From Pseudomonas putida (GTDB lineage: Bacteria; Pseudomonadota; Gammaproteobacteria; Pseudomonadales; Pseudomonadaceae): a stretch of DNA of 64,000 nt. Below are positions 54,894 through 63,749 of this stretch, piece after piece; the first letter of the stretch is position 1, and every line of letters begins with the position of its first letter. The DNA lies in the NCBI GenBank assembly GCA_041071465.1, contig CP163498.1, forward strand, positions 1,578,001 to 1,642,000, in the 5' to 3' direction. The translations under genes were made by a program, and so were the position numbers. Under the pieces are notes generated by a model that saw only the letters and a program-made list of their open reading frames with translations, had not been told where the DNA came from and did not search any database.

Positions 54894-55499
54894 ATGCAAT
54901 GCTCCCGGCTCACCCAGGTCGACTTCGATCAGCTGACACAAGGCGCACAGGTGCTTGAGGCAGACAGCCATGGTGCCAAAGTCTACCTGCTCGCGAATGG
55001 AAATTTCCTTAAGGTTTTTCGTAGGAAGCGACTGATTTCATCTGCGCTTTTGCGCCCTTACTCCCAGCGCTTTGTCGATAACGCCGCGCAGCTGGCGCAA
55101 CTGGGCATCCCCACCCTCGAGGTGATCAGCCAGCACAAGCTCGACCTGCCTGGCCGCACCGCCGTGCTGTATCGCCCGCTGCCCGGGCGCACGCTGCTGC
55201 AGATGTCGCGCGATGAAGGCTTCAGCTGGGACGTTTACCTGCCACGCCTGATCGAACTGATTCGCCAGCTGCACCGCAGCGGTGTGTACTTTCGCTCGCT
55301 GCACCTGGGCAACGTGGTGGTCACCCCCGACCAGCGCCTGGGCCTGATCGACGTGGCCGATATGCGTTTCCTGCGCCCGCCGCTGTCGGCACGCATGATT
55401 CGGCGCAATGTGCAGCATATGGTGCGCTATATCGAGCGGGAGAACCTGGGCGACCGGTTCCCCCTCGCCGCCTTCGAGGCAGCCCTGCTGGCGCGCTGA
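54894..55499 (+). CDS. LPS-locus protein kinase-like gene
   Basis: Kinase-fold protein of 201 residues. Likely Lys-bearing strand (AKVYLLANGNFLKVFRRK), helix FVDNAAQLAQLGIPTLEVIS, then catalytic-like RSLHLGNVVVTPDQRLGLID (H-x-G-N with LID in place of DFG) near residue 145. Resembles the lipopolysaccharide kinase group (WaaP-like) by pattern. Its canonical catalytic Asp before the loop is replaced by His (HLGN), so activity is open. Plus strand, divergent from waaL and convergent to a glycosyltransferase with three bases between stops. Confidence 0.8.
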   Translation: MQCSRLTQVDFDQLTQGAQVLEADSHGAKVYLLANGNFLKVFRRKRLISSALLRPYSQRFVDNAAQLAQLGIPTLEVISQHKLDLPGRTAVLYRPLPGRTLLQMSRDEGFSWDVYLPRLIELIRQLHRSGVYFRSLHLGNVVVTPDQRLGLIDVADMRFLRPPLSARMIRRNVQHMVRYIERENLGDRFPLAAFEAALLAR

Positions 55500-55502
55500 G
55501 CG

Positions 55503-56594
55503 TCAGCTGCGCAACAGGCTCTGCGAGCCGTTGCAGAACGCCTGCCAGGCCTGCTCCGGCGCCAACGCCTGGCGCTGCTGCGCGGCAACCGCCGAAGCGC
55601 TCAACGCCGAACAACGCTCGATCGCCTCGGCCCAGGCGCTCTCGTCGGCAATGGGCAGGTAGCCCCCGGTGTCGCGCAACTGCTCGCGGAACACTTGCAG
55701 GTCGCTGCACACCACCGGCACATCGGCCATCACGGCCTCTTGCACTACCAGCCCCAGCCCTTCGGAACGCGAAGGCACCAATAGCCAGTCGAAGGCCCGA
55801 TACAACTGCTGCAGGTCTTCGCGGTGGCCACATAGATGAACCCGCCCAGCCAGGCCCAGCGCGTCGATACGTGCCTGGAGCGCGGCGTGCTGCGGCCCCT
55901 CGCCAATGATCGCCAGTTGCAGGCTCGGTTGCCGAGCACAGGCTTTGGCGAATGCCTCGATCAGCATTTCAAAGCCCTTGCTCTCTACCAAACGCCCTAC
56001 CGCACCCAACATCACCCCGCCGGCCTGAGGCAATCGCAGCGCCTGCCTGGCCTGGTCCCGGCTCAGCAACGGCTCGACGAACGCCAGTGGGTCGAGCGCC
56101 ATGCGTAGCGTCTGCACCGGCCTGCCCAGATCGCGTTCCAGCGACTCGGCCAAGGTCTGCGACACCGCTGCGATACTCAGGCGCTCGGCCGGGAGCCTGC
56201 GCAACAGGCGAATATCGCTGGCGTGCAGACGCGTCTTGCCATGGAACAGCACCTTGGCGCGCACCTCGGGAATGTTCTGCAGCAACGGCAGCACCAGCCG
56301 CGCGACGCCAATACCGTCGAGCAGCACGATTTCTGCCCTGGCTTCGGCCAGCGCCTTGCGCAAGCGCATGCGCAGCCACGGGCGAAGCAAGCGCCACAAG
56401 TGCCGCCCTTTGAGCGCACGTGACGGCATGTGCCACTCCCGGGTAGAACCGAGCCCACAGCAGAGCCCGCTGCCCAGCAGCAGCCAGTTACTGATCCGGG
56501 CATCGGCACCCGCGTTCGACAACACCTGCCGATGCACCTTGTGGATGGACATGTACGGCGTTCCACCCGCCCACATCATATTGACGATGTTCAT
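55503..56594 (-). CDS. Glycosyltransferase family 4, LPS core
   Basis: GT-B fold glycosyltransferase, sugar unknown. C-terminal donor domain has LGAVGRLVESKGFEMLIEAF near residue 205 and PSRSEGLGLVVQEAVMADVP near residue 290 with the E-x7-E pattern. 363 residues from the ATG at 56594, four bases after GAGAGG. In P. aeruginosa the corresponding site holds wapR; I cannot confirm equivalence. Confidence 0.87.
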   Translation of the reverse strand: MNIVNMMWAGGTPYMSIHKVHRQVLSNAGADARISNWLLLGSGLCCGLGSTREWHMPSRALKGRHLWRLLRPWLRMRLRKALAEARAEIVLLDGIGVARLVLPLLQNIPEVRAKVLFHGKTRLHASDIRLLRRLPAERLSIAAVSQTLAESLERDLGRPVQTLRMALDPLAFVEPLLSRDQARQALRLPQAGGVMLGAVGRLVESKGFEMLIEAFAKACARQPSLQLAIIGEGPQHAALQARIDALGLAGRVHLCGHREDLQQLYRAFDWLLVPSRSEGLGLVVQEAVMADVPVVCSDLQVFREQLRDTGGYLPIADESAWAEAIERCSALSASAVAAQQRQALAPEQAWQAFCNGSQSLLRS

Positions 56595-56631
56595 GGGCCC
56601 TCTCCCGCTCATGTCAGGTGGGACAGCGACT

Positions 56632-57405
56632 TCATTGAACAAAAATGGTGATACCCATGCCGATCAAGGCACCCGTCACCAGCGTCAATGCCAGCTTTAT
56701 CCGATCACGTTGACGACGCTTGGCCTTACGCTCCACTTCAATGGGCAAGGTCACGTGATTACCGAATCCTGTGTGCAAGACTGCATCACCCTCCAAGGTG
56801 ACCGCTGTCAGATTTAACTCAGCGTAGCGTCGGGAAAGCGCCTTCTCTCCAGCATAGGCGGCAAATGGCGCGCAGCGCTGGTAATCGCTCAAGCGACGCA
56901 GGCCAGGATTGAGCGAGAATGCCTGCCATTCGGCTTTTTCGGAAAGCAGCGGATAACACGGCACGCCGGCGATTACCTGGCGATCACCCAGGTGGATGTA
57001 CGGGCTGTGGATAGCCAGGTCGTGGGCATGGCTGCGCAGCCACACCTGCAACAGGTTGGGGCTGACCTCCAGAATGGCCCGCGAGTCTTCGACGAAGCCT
57101 TGGCGGTAGAAATGCCAGTCGTCTTCGCAGTGAAAGATGTACGGCGTCTTGACGTGGCTGTAAGCCAGGTCGATAGACGGCAATTGGCCAAGCTTGGGCC
57201 GATTGACGAACACCTTGCAGTACGGCTTCCAGTGCTCCGGCACAGCGGCATGCACGGCATCGTCACCGGAATCTTCGGTGATGAATACCTCGCGAATGGG
57301 CGCGGTGTTGTAGCGATCGAAACTCTCAAGGGTGTCTTTGAGCAGATCGAACCGCCCACAACTGGTCACGACGAGCGTGACGTCACTCTCATTTGAAAAG
57401 CGCAC
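56632..57405 (-). CDS. GT-A (family 2-like) glycosyltransferase with C-terminal helix
   Basis: Probable membrane-anchored glycosyltransferase. N-terminal VTLVVTSCGRFDLLKDTLES and a DxD-like HCEDDWHFYRQGFVE near residue 90 mark a GT-A fold. C-terminal single helix (ALTLVTGALIGMGITIFV). GTG start at 57405 with GGAGG seven bases upstream; 257 residues. I do not know the P. aeruginosa counterpart. Confidence 0.82.
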   Translation of the reverse strand: MRFSNESDVTLVVTSCGRFDLLKDTLESFDRYNTAPIREVFITEDSGDDAVHAAVPEHWKPYCKVFVNRPKLGQLPSIDLAYSHVKTPYIFHCEDDWHFYRQGFVEDSRAILEVSPNLLQVWLRSHAHDLAIHSPYIHLGDRQVIAGVPCYPLLSEKAEWQAFSLNPGLRRLSDYQRCAPFAAYAGEKALSRRYAELNLTAVTLEGDAVLHTGFGNHVTLPIEVERKAKRRQRDRIKLALTLVTGALIGMGITIFVQ

Positions 57406-57470
57406 CGGACTCCCTCCGCATTGCGACTGTCGGCTTTCAACAACCCGCTCCTGGGCGTGAAAGCTCTTAT

Positions 57471-58427
57471 TTAGATGCCCAGCTTCAGGCGCAGCCGCTG
57501 CCATGCAGACAATGGCGGGTGGGGCCTGAGCGCCGGGCGCATGTGGTCGACGATGCTACGTCCAACTGCGCCGAAACTGAAACGGGAAACCGCCAAATGG
57601 CGGCCATTTTCTGCAATCTGCCGGGCCAGATCAGGGTCCGCGCGCAAGCGGCGGAGCTTTTCCTGAAGGGTCGGGATGTTGTCATAGAACACCACGTTGT
57701 GCATGTCCTGCAGGCCCAATGCGCGGTTTTCTTCCTCGCCCTGGTCGTACGCCAGCAACACACAGCCACAGGCCATGGCTTCGAAGTTCTTGATCATGTA
57801 TTCGCCCATACCGACGTCGGCACTGACGAAAAAACGGATACGGTTGAGCGTGTTGCAGTAGTCCTCACCCGACTTGGTGCGGGTTACCAGCAGGTTCTCG
57901 ACCTGCCCCAACTCGTCCAGCAGCGCCTTGCGACCACTGTAGGCCACGCTGTTGACACTGCCGACGAAGGCCAGTTCGATATCGCGCTCACGCCCCTGGT
58001 CCGTCAGCAACTGCTCGTCGTAGCCCTTGGGCACGAATACCGCGTCAAAACCCTCCTGGCGCAGGCGTTCGCTGACCATGTAGCCAGAGCTGATCACCCG
58101 GGCCCATGGCAGTTGCCGGTAATGGGCGCTGAACTTGCCGGTGTACTTGCACGGGATGTAGTTCTGGTAGGCGTCGTGCTCGAGGATGACCAGGTTCGGC
58201 ACGGTACGGATGAAGGCCACCTGGCGTATCTCCTGCTTGAAGCGCAGGAAGAACACGATGCGGTCATAGCGTTCAACCTGCACTTCACGCTTGAAATAGC
58301 GACGCAGGTTGCGTTGGTCTTCGCTGGTCAGCCAGCGCAGGTCGCATTCGCAGTTGGCCGCGACGCCGTCGTACAGGCGGTCGAGAATCGCCCGCTGTTC
58401 CTTCTGTACCAGAAATAGGACTTTCAT
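57471..58427 (-). CDS. ssg: Cell-surface sugar glycosyltransferase, Ssg-like
   Basis: Glycosyltransferase involved in LPS core or surface polysaccharide; ssg mutants of pseudomonads have altered LPS and phage sensitivity. MKVLFLVQKEQRAILDRLYD start, ILEHDAYQNYIPCKYTGKF, ELAFVGSVNSVAYSGRKALL and FEAMACGCVLLAYDQGEEEN mark a CgeB-like GT-B. 318 residues. The ssg name is by position next to dnpA as in P. aeruginosa. Confidence 0.82.
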   Translation of the reverse strand: MKVLFLVQKEQRAILDRLYDGVAANCECDLRWLTSEDQRNLRRYFKREVQVERYDRIVFFLRFKQEIRQVAFIRTVPNLVILEHDAYQNYIPCKYTGKFSAHYRQLPWARVISSGYMVSERLRQEGFDAVFVPKGYDEQLLTDQGRERDIELAFVGSVNSVAYSGRKALLDELGQVENLLVTRTKSGEDYCNTLNRIRFFVSADVGMGEYMIKNFEAMACGCVLLAYDQGEEENRALGLQDMHNVVFYDNIPTLQEKLRRLRADPDLARQIAENGRHLAVSRFSFGAVGRSIVDHMRPALRPHPPLSAWQRLRLKLGI

Positions 58428-58475
58428 TGCTTTCCTTGGGCGCTCTGCGCCATCGCGGTCAACCATGGGGCGTGC

Positions 58476-59879
58476 TTACAGTTCACGTCGCCAGAACAGT
58501 TCGTGTCGGCGCACGGCCTTGCGGAAGAACTCGTTCTCCCCATAAGGCGACGGCCGACGCGCGGCCAGCCAGCGTTGCAACCAGCGGCGCAGGCGGCGCT
58601 TGAACGGCGCGGGCGGCTGCAGGTCGTGCATCATGCCCAGGGCCATGGCCTTGTCGTGCTGGGTAGCCCGGTCCAGGACCAGGCTGCAAGGTGCCCAGGC
58701 CTGCGCAGCGCTCAACTGCGGAGGCAGGGCCACGCCATCGCCGCTGTCGCCCATAGGCCAGCGGTCGTTGTCATGCAGGTGGTTGGCATAGCACAGCAGG
58801 GTTTGTGGCTGCCAGGCCAGGCCTTGCAGGGCTTCCAGCACTGCCGCCTGAGCGCAGATGTGGTCGGGATGCGGGTCGAGTTGCGGGTGCGGCATCACCA
58901 ACACCTCTGGCCTTGCCAGTTCCAGCAAGGCACGCAGGTCGGCCAGCAGGTTGTGCCAGGTTGGCGCGCCATCGCGGTCGCCCGGCAACGGGAACGGGTT
59001 GAACTGGCGGAACAGGCGAATATCGGCGAGGTCGGCTTCACGAGAAACGGCAGGCTGGTCGGGCGCGGCCTGCATGGCAGGCAGTTGCAGGCAGAAGTAA
59101 CCCAGCTGCACGCAACGCGACTCCGGCACACCGGCCCAACGCGGCACGGCGATGCTGTCCCAGGCACGCAGGCGGCCCTTCAGACGCGCGGCCTCAGCTT
59201 TTGCCAGGCCCATCTGTTGATAATGCTCGGCCTCGATCTCACCGGCGGTCAGGGTCACCACCCAGGTTTCGTCGGCCTGACTGTACAGGCCATACGCGGC
59301 CAGCTCGGCGTCGTCGGCATGTGGCGCGATTACCATCACCCGACGCCGCTGCAGCTCGACCGCTGGGGTTTTCCACAGCCGAGCCTGGCCTTGCAGCCGG
59401 CAATGCCGACCGCGCAGGCACAACGTGCCGGCTTGCAGCGGCGCAGCCAAGCCAGTCAGATTGAGGAAGCGCACGCCATCGACACCACGCTCGAACGTTT
59501 GCCGATCGGACTGATCGGCAGCGGTCAGCTCGACCCGAGGGTCGAGAAACCGCCCCAGCCAGCTGCTTTTTACGTGCAGCTCAAGCACCAGGGTTTCGTC
59601 GCCCTGCAGCGCGCACTCGGCCTTGAGCAGACCGTCCTGCAGGCTGGCTGGTACCGGTTGCGCCTGGTCGCCAAAGTCGTAGGCATAGTCCTCACCTGGC
59701 GCATAGAACAGGTGGTCGGCAAACCAGGCTTCATGGGCAGCCCAGAGCAGCGGCAACAGCAGCAGTGGCAGCCACCACCAGCTGAAAACACCGAGGGCGA
59801 CAAGCGCGACCAGGCCCACCAGCAGGCCCAGGCGCTTGTTGCGCCGGTGGCGCTTGAGCAACTGCTGCTTGCGGCTCAC
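58476..59879 (-). CDS. dnpA: PIG-L family de-N-acetylase DnpA
   Basis: Probable LPS de-N-acetylase; dnpA affects fluoroquinolone persistence in P. aeruginosa. N-terminal two membrane helices (about residues 18-50), then a PIG-L domain with PHADDAELAAYGL (HxDD) near residue 185 and HPQLDPHPDHICAQA (HPDH) near residue 330. GTG start at 59879 overlaps the mig-14 stop (GTGA); 467 residues. Confidence 0.9.
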   Translation of the reverse strand: MSRKQQLLKRHRRNKRLGLLVGLVALVALGVFSWWWLPLLLLPLLWAAHEAWFADHLFYAPGEDYAYDFGDQAQPVPASLQDGLLKAECALQGDETLVLELHVKSSWLGRFLDPRVELTAADQSDRQTFERGVDGVRFLNLTGLAAPLQAGTLCLRGRHCRLQGQARLWKTPAVELQRRRVMVIAPHADDAELAAYGLYSQADETWVVTLTAGEIEAEHYQQMGLAKAEAARLKGRLRAWDSIAVPRWAGVPESRCVQLGYFCLQLPAMQAAPDQPAVSREADLADIRLFRQFNPFPLPGDRDGAPTWHNLLADLRALLELARPEVLVMPHPQLDPHPDHICAQAAVLEALQGLAWQPQTLLCYANHLHDNDRWPMGDSGDGVALPPQLSAAQAWAPCSLVLDRATQHDKAMALGMMHDLQPPAPFKRRLRRWLQRWLAARRPSPYGENEFFRKAVRRHELFWRREL

Positions 59880-60772
59880 GCCTGATACACCGGCACGGGG
59901 TTGCACCAGCGGTCCTTGTACTCGCGGTCGGCACGGCCGAACGAGAACCGCAGTGGCTTGTTGCGCGCGCGGGCATCTTCCCAGGCGGCCTGGGTATTGA
60001 GGAAGCTCAGCACACTGCCGGGGCTGAAGGCCTTGGTTTCAGGGTCGACGCCGCCATTGATGTATTCGACGCTGATCCATTCTGGCGCTTCGACGCGGTA
60101 CACCAACTGGATGGCAATCGGCTTGCCGTCCAGCAGCAGCACCGAGCCGATCAGCAGCTCGCGCAGGCGCTCCAGCACATCGGCCATGCGCTCGGCGCCT
60201 GTGGCTGGAAAGCCCCAGCGGCGCAGGAACAGGTCGCAGTACATGCTGGCGATGTCCTGGGCAGCGAAGTCACTGATCGGGCGCACCACGCCGCCCGCCT
60301 CTTCCAGCAGACGCAGTTCGCGGCGCTGGTTGTAGCGAAACTTCTTCGACAGATCTTCGGGCGCCCGGGCCATCGCCAACTGCTCCTTCTGCGCCTTCAG
60401 GCCGCTGAAGCGCCCTTGGTTCAGCTCGGACAGGTAACGCACGGTATGGCGCAACGGTGCCGCGGCATCGGCCGCCGCCGGCAGGATGATTTCGGCATTG
60501 CCAAGGTCGAACAGGGCTTTCTTGCCGGCACGCTTGAGCACGTCCTTGGCCAGCGCCAGGTGGTGCCCCCAGGTGGGAATGGCGGCCTTGAGCTCACCGG
60601 CCTGATACCAACCCAGGTATCGCACCGGGATCTGCGCCAGATCAGCCAGTTGCTCGACCACCAGCGGATGGGTGGCGACACTGCCACCAAAGCGCGCCCA
60701 TGCCTCGGCATAGGCCTTGGCGTCGACAGTTTGCCAACCGCGTTCGCGGAAGGCCTGGATACGATTGAGCAT
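59876..60772 (-). CDS. mig-14: Mig-14 family protein
   Basis: GNAT-like protein linked to antimicrobial peptide resistance in Salmonella and P. aeruginosa. Residues LSKKFRYNQRRELRLLEEAG near 145, IASMYCDLFLRRWGFPAT and ISVEYINGGVDPETKAFSPG fit Mig-14. 298 residues. Overlaps wapH-like stop by one base and dnpA start by four. Confidence 0.9.
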   Translation of the reverse strand: MLNRIQAFRERGWQTVDAKAYAEAWARFGGSVATHPLVVEQLADLAQIPVRYLGWYQAGELKAAIPTWGHHLALAKDVLKRAGKKALFDLGNAEIILPAAADAAAPLRHTVRYLSELNQGRFSGLKAQKEQLAMARAPEDLSKKFRYNQRRELRLLEEAGGVVRPISDFAAQDIASMYCDLFLRRWGFPATGAERMADVLERLRELLIGSVLLLDGKPIAIQLVYRVEAPEWISVEYINGGVDPETKAFSPGSVLSFLNTQAAWEDARARNKPLRFSFGRADREYKDRWCNPVPVYQA

Positions 60773-61901
60773 CAGGCCTGCCCCACCAGCGCACGCACCT
60801 GCGGCAGCTGCCAGAAGGCCTCGCGCACTGCCTGGTCGGAGAAACGCTCACGCAGGCGCTGCAGCATGTGCTCGGCACAAGCCTGGCGCTGCTCGGCGTC
60901 CAGCGTGGCCATGTGCTTCAGGCCTTGAGCCAGCTGGGCAGCATCGCCCAACGGGAACAGCACGCCAACACCCTCGACGACTTCGCGGGCACCGCCACAG
61001 GCCGTGGCCAGCACCGGCACGCCGGCGACCATGGCTTCGAGCAGGACCATGCCGAACGGCTCATGGTCGGAGCTCAGGGCGAACACATCGAAGGCCTGGA
61101 AGTAACGCCGCGCATCCGGCACCTGACCCAGGAAGTCCACCTGCCCGGCAATACCGAGCTCGGCAGCCAAGGCCTTGAGTTCGTCCGCCAGGCGGCCCTT
61201 GCCGAGGATAGCCAAGCGAGCACCCGCCGGCAGCCCCGGCAGCGCTTGGGCAAAGCCACGCAACAAAGTGGCCTGGTCCTTGTCCGGGTGCAAGCGCCGA
61301 CGTTGCCGACGATCCACGCCTGCGCATCCAGGCCCAGGGCCTGGCGCGCCTCGGCATGCGGCACCAGGGCCATTTGCAGGGCGTCGATGTCGATGCGGTT
61401 GTACAGGGTCTGGATGCGTTCGGCCGGCCACTGTGGCAGGCACCGACGCATGTCGTCACGCACCGCGTCCGACACACCCAGCAGGCTCAGGCGCTTGCTG
61501 AACAGGTTGGCGAACAGCCGGCGGCCCTTGCGCTCATAGTCACCAAAGGCATGGTGCACGCCAATCACCGGCAGGCCGGTACCCAGCAGGGCGACGTAGA
61601 TGGGCTTGAAGCGGTGGGCGATGCAGAAGGCGAAGTTGCGCTCGGCCGCGATCCGCCGCAACGCGCGGATCGCCCCGAGCTTCAAACCGCGCACGGCCTT
61701 GGAGCTGAACTCCAGGAACAACACCTCGTCCGACGCACAGCCGGCCGCTACCTGCGGGTCGGCTGCCCCGGTGAGGAACACCGTGGTGACCTGGTAGCCA
61801 CGCCCCTGGAACAGGCTGGCGTACTGACGGGCGCAGTCGAGGAAAGGCCCGTCATAACCATGGCAGAACTGCAGGATGCGCGGTTCAGAGCGGCTGGTCA
61901 T
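60772..61901 (-). pseudogene. wapH: WapH-like glycosyltransferase, split by a one-base deletion
   Basis: GT4 LPS-core glycosyltransferase. From the ATG at 61901 the chain reads MTSRSEPRILQFCHGYDGPF and continues to AWIVGNVG, then loses frame near 61295-61297 where GGCGC appears instead of an expected GGCCGC on the coding strand. Adding one C restores GRLHPDKDQATLLRGFAQAL and the donor site DHEPFGMVLLEAMVAGVPVL. The restored protein has 376 residues. Name by position between mig-14 and the carbamoyltransferase. Confidence 0.85.
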
Positions 61902-63642
61902 AGGCGGCGGCGCCGTCCTTCACGACCAGGATGTCTTCCATGATCAGGTACTGCAGGTCCGAGCCGAAGAACATGTTCAGGGCATCGGTCGGTGAGCAGA
62001 TCATCGGTTCGCCACGGCGGTTCAGCGAGGTGTTCAGCGACACGCCGTTGCCGGTCAGGTCTTCCAGCGCCTTCATCATGTCGTAGTAGCGCGGGTTGTA
62101 CTCGCGCTTGAGCACCTGGGCACGCGAAGTGCCGTCCTCGTGCACCACTTCCGGTACGCGCGTCTTCCACTCCTCAGCCACTTCGAAGGTGAAGGTCATG
62201 AATGGCGCCGGGTGGTCGACCTTGATCATCTGCGGGGCAACGGTGTCGAGCATCGACGGGCAGAAAGGTCTCCAGCGTTCACGGAACTTGATCTGGTGGT
62301 TGATGCGGTCGGCCACGCCTTCGACGCTCGGGCAGCCAATGATCGAACGGCCACCCAGGGCACGCGGACCGAACTCCATGCGGCCTTGGAACCAGGCCAC
62401 CGGATTGCCATCCACCATGATCTTGGCGATCTGCTGGGGCATGTTCTCAAGCTTGCGCCACTTCGGCTGGTTCGGATGACGGGCGCAGGCGGCAATCACG
62501 TCCTCGTTGGAGTACGAAGGGCCGAGGTAGACGTGTTCCATCTTCTCGACCGGTACGCCACGGGCGTGGGAAACGTAGGCTGCGGCGCCAACGGCAGTGC
62601 CGGCGTCGCCGGAGGCCGGCTGGACGAACAGTTCCTTCACGTCCGGGCGGGCGATGATCTTCTGGTTGAGCTTGACGTTCAGCGCGCAGCCGCCGGCGAA
62701 GGCCAGCTTGCCGGTTTCACGCAGGGTGTCGCCCAGGTAGTGGTCGATCATCTGCAGCGCCAGCTTCTCGAACAGCGCCTGCATGCTGGCCGCGTAGTGG
62801 ATGTACGGCTCGTCGGCGATGTCGCCTTCGCGCTTGGGGCCCAGCCATTCGATCAGTTTCGGCGAGAAGTAGAAACCCTTGCCCTTCTCTTTATAGCGGC
62901 GCAGGCCGATGACGTTGGCGTACTCGGTGTTGATCACCAGCTCGCCGTTTTCGAAGCTGGCCAGGCGCGAGAAATCGTACTTGCTGGCGTCGCCGTAAGG
63001 CGCCATGCCCATGACCTTGAACTCGCCATCGAGCATCTCGAAGCCGAGGAACTCGGTGATCGCGCCGTACAGGCCGCCCAACGAGTCCGGGTCGAAGAAT
63101 TCCTTGATCTTGTGGATCTTGCCGTTTTCGCCGTAGCCAAAGAAGGTGGTGGCGTACTCGCCTTTACCGTCAATGCCGAGAATCGCGGTTTTTTCCTTGA
63201 AGCCCGAGCAGTGGTACGCACTGGAAGCGTGGGCCAGGTGGTGCTCGACCGGCTCGATCTTGACCTTTTTCGGGTCGAAGCCCAGTTGCTCCAGGCACCA
63301 GACGATCTTCTTGCGGTAGCGCTTGTAGCGACGGTTGCCCATCAGGATGGCGTCGAGGGCGCGATCCGGGGCGTACCAGTAGCGCTTGGCATAGTGCCAG
63401 CGCGCCTTGCCGAACAGGCTGATCGGGGCGAACGGGATGGCTACCACGTCGACGTCGGACGGCTTGATGCCTGCCTGTTCCAGGCAGAACTTCGCCGACT
63501 CGTAGGGCATGCGGTTCTTCGCATGCTTGTCACGCACGAAGCGCTCTTCTTCGGCGGCGGCAATCAGCTTGCCGTCAATGTACAGGGCCGCGGAAGGGTC
63601 ATGGCTAAGGGCGCCGGACAGGCCAAGAATCGTCAATGCCAA
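61885..63642 (-). CDS. LPS-core carbamoyltransferase (NodU/CmcH family)
   Basis: Adds a carbamoyl group, probably to heptose II of LPS core. N-terminal YrdC/kae1-like ASKHA part with LGLSGALSHDPSAALYIDGK, EPVEHHLAHASSAYHCSGF near residue 140 and DGKGEYATTFFGYG; C-terminal domain WFQGRMEFGPRALGGRSIIG and GVSLNTSLNRRGEPMICSP. 585 residues. Corresponds by position to PA5005 of P. aeruginosa. Overlaps wapH start by 17 bases. Confidence 0.92.
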   Translation of the reverse strand: MALTILGLSGALSHDPSAALYIDGKLIAAAEEERFVRDKHAKNRMPYESAKFCLEQAGIKPSDVDVVAIPFAPISLFGKARWHYAKRYWYAPDRALDAILMGNRRYKRYRKKIVWCLEQLGFDPKKVKIEPVEHHLAHASSAYHCSGFKEKTAILGIDGKGEYATTFFGYGENGKIHKIKEFFDPDSLGGLYGAITEFLGFEMLDGEFKVMGMAPYGDASKYDFSRLASFENGELVINTEYANVIGLRRYKEKGKGFYFSPKLIEWLGPKREGDIADEPYIHYAASMQALFEKLALQMIDHYLGDTLRETGKLAFAGGCALNVKLNQKIIARPDVKELFVQPASGDAGTAVGAAAYVSHARGVPVEKMEHVYLGPSYSNEDVIAACARHPNQPKWRKLENMPQQIAKIMVDGNPVAWFQGRMEFGPRALGGRSIIGCPSVEGVADRINHQIKFRERWRPFCPSMLDTVAPQMIKVDHPAPFMTFTFEVAEEWKTRVPEVVHEDGTSRAQVLKREYNPRYYDMMKALEDLTGNGVSLNTSLNRRGEPMICSPTDALNMFFGSDLQYLIMEDILVVKDGAAAYDQPL

Positions 63643-63749
63643 GGGATTAGCCTCTTCATTCGGTAAAAATGCGCCAGCTGCCTCTTGGGCGGGTGGCGGC
63701 TAAAGGGCGGAATTATAACGCAAACATGTGCGCAACGCGGCAACCTGTA

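Noticed and set aside
62140..63666. 508-codon plus-strand open frame opposite the carbamoyltransferase
   Set aside because: Shadow of a fully recognisable gene on the minus strand.
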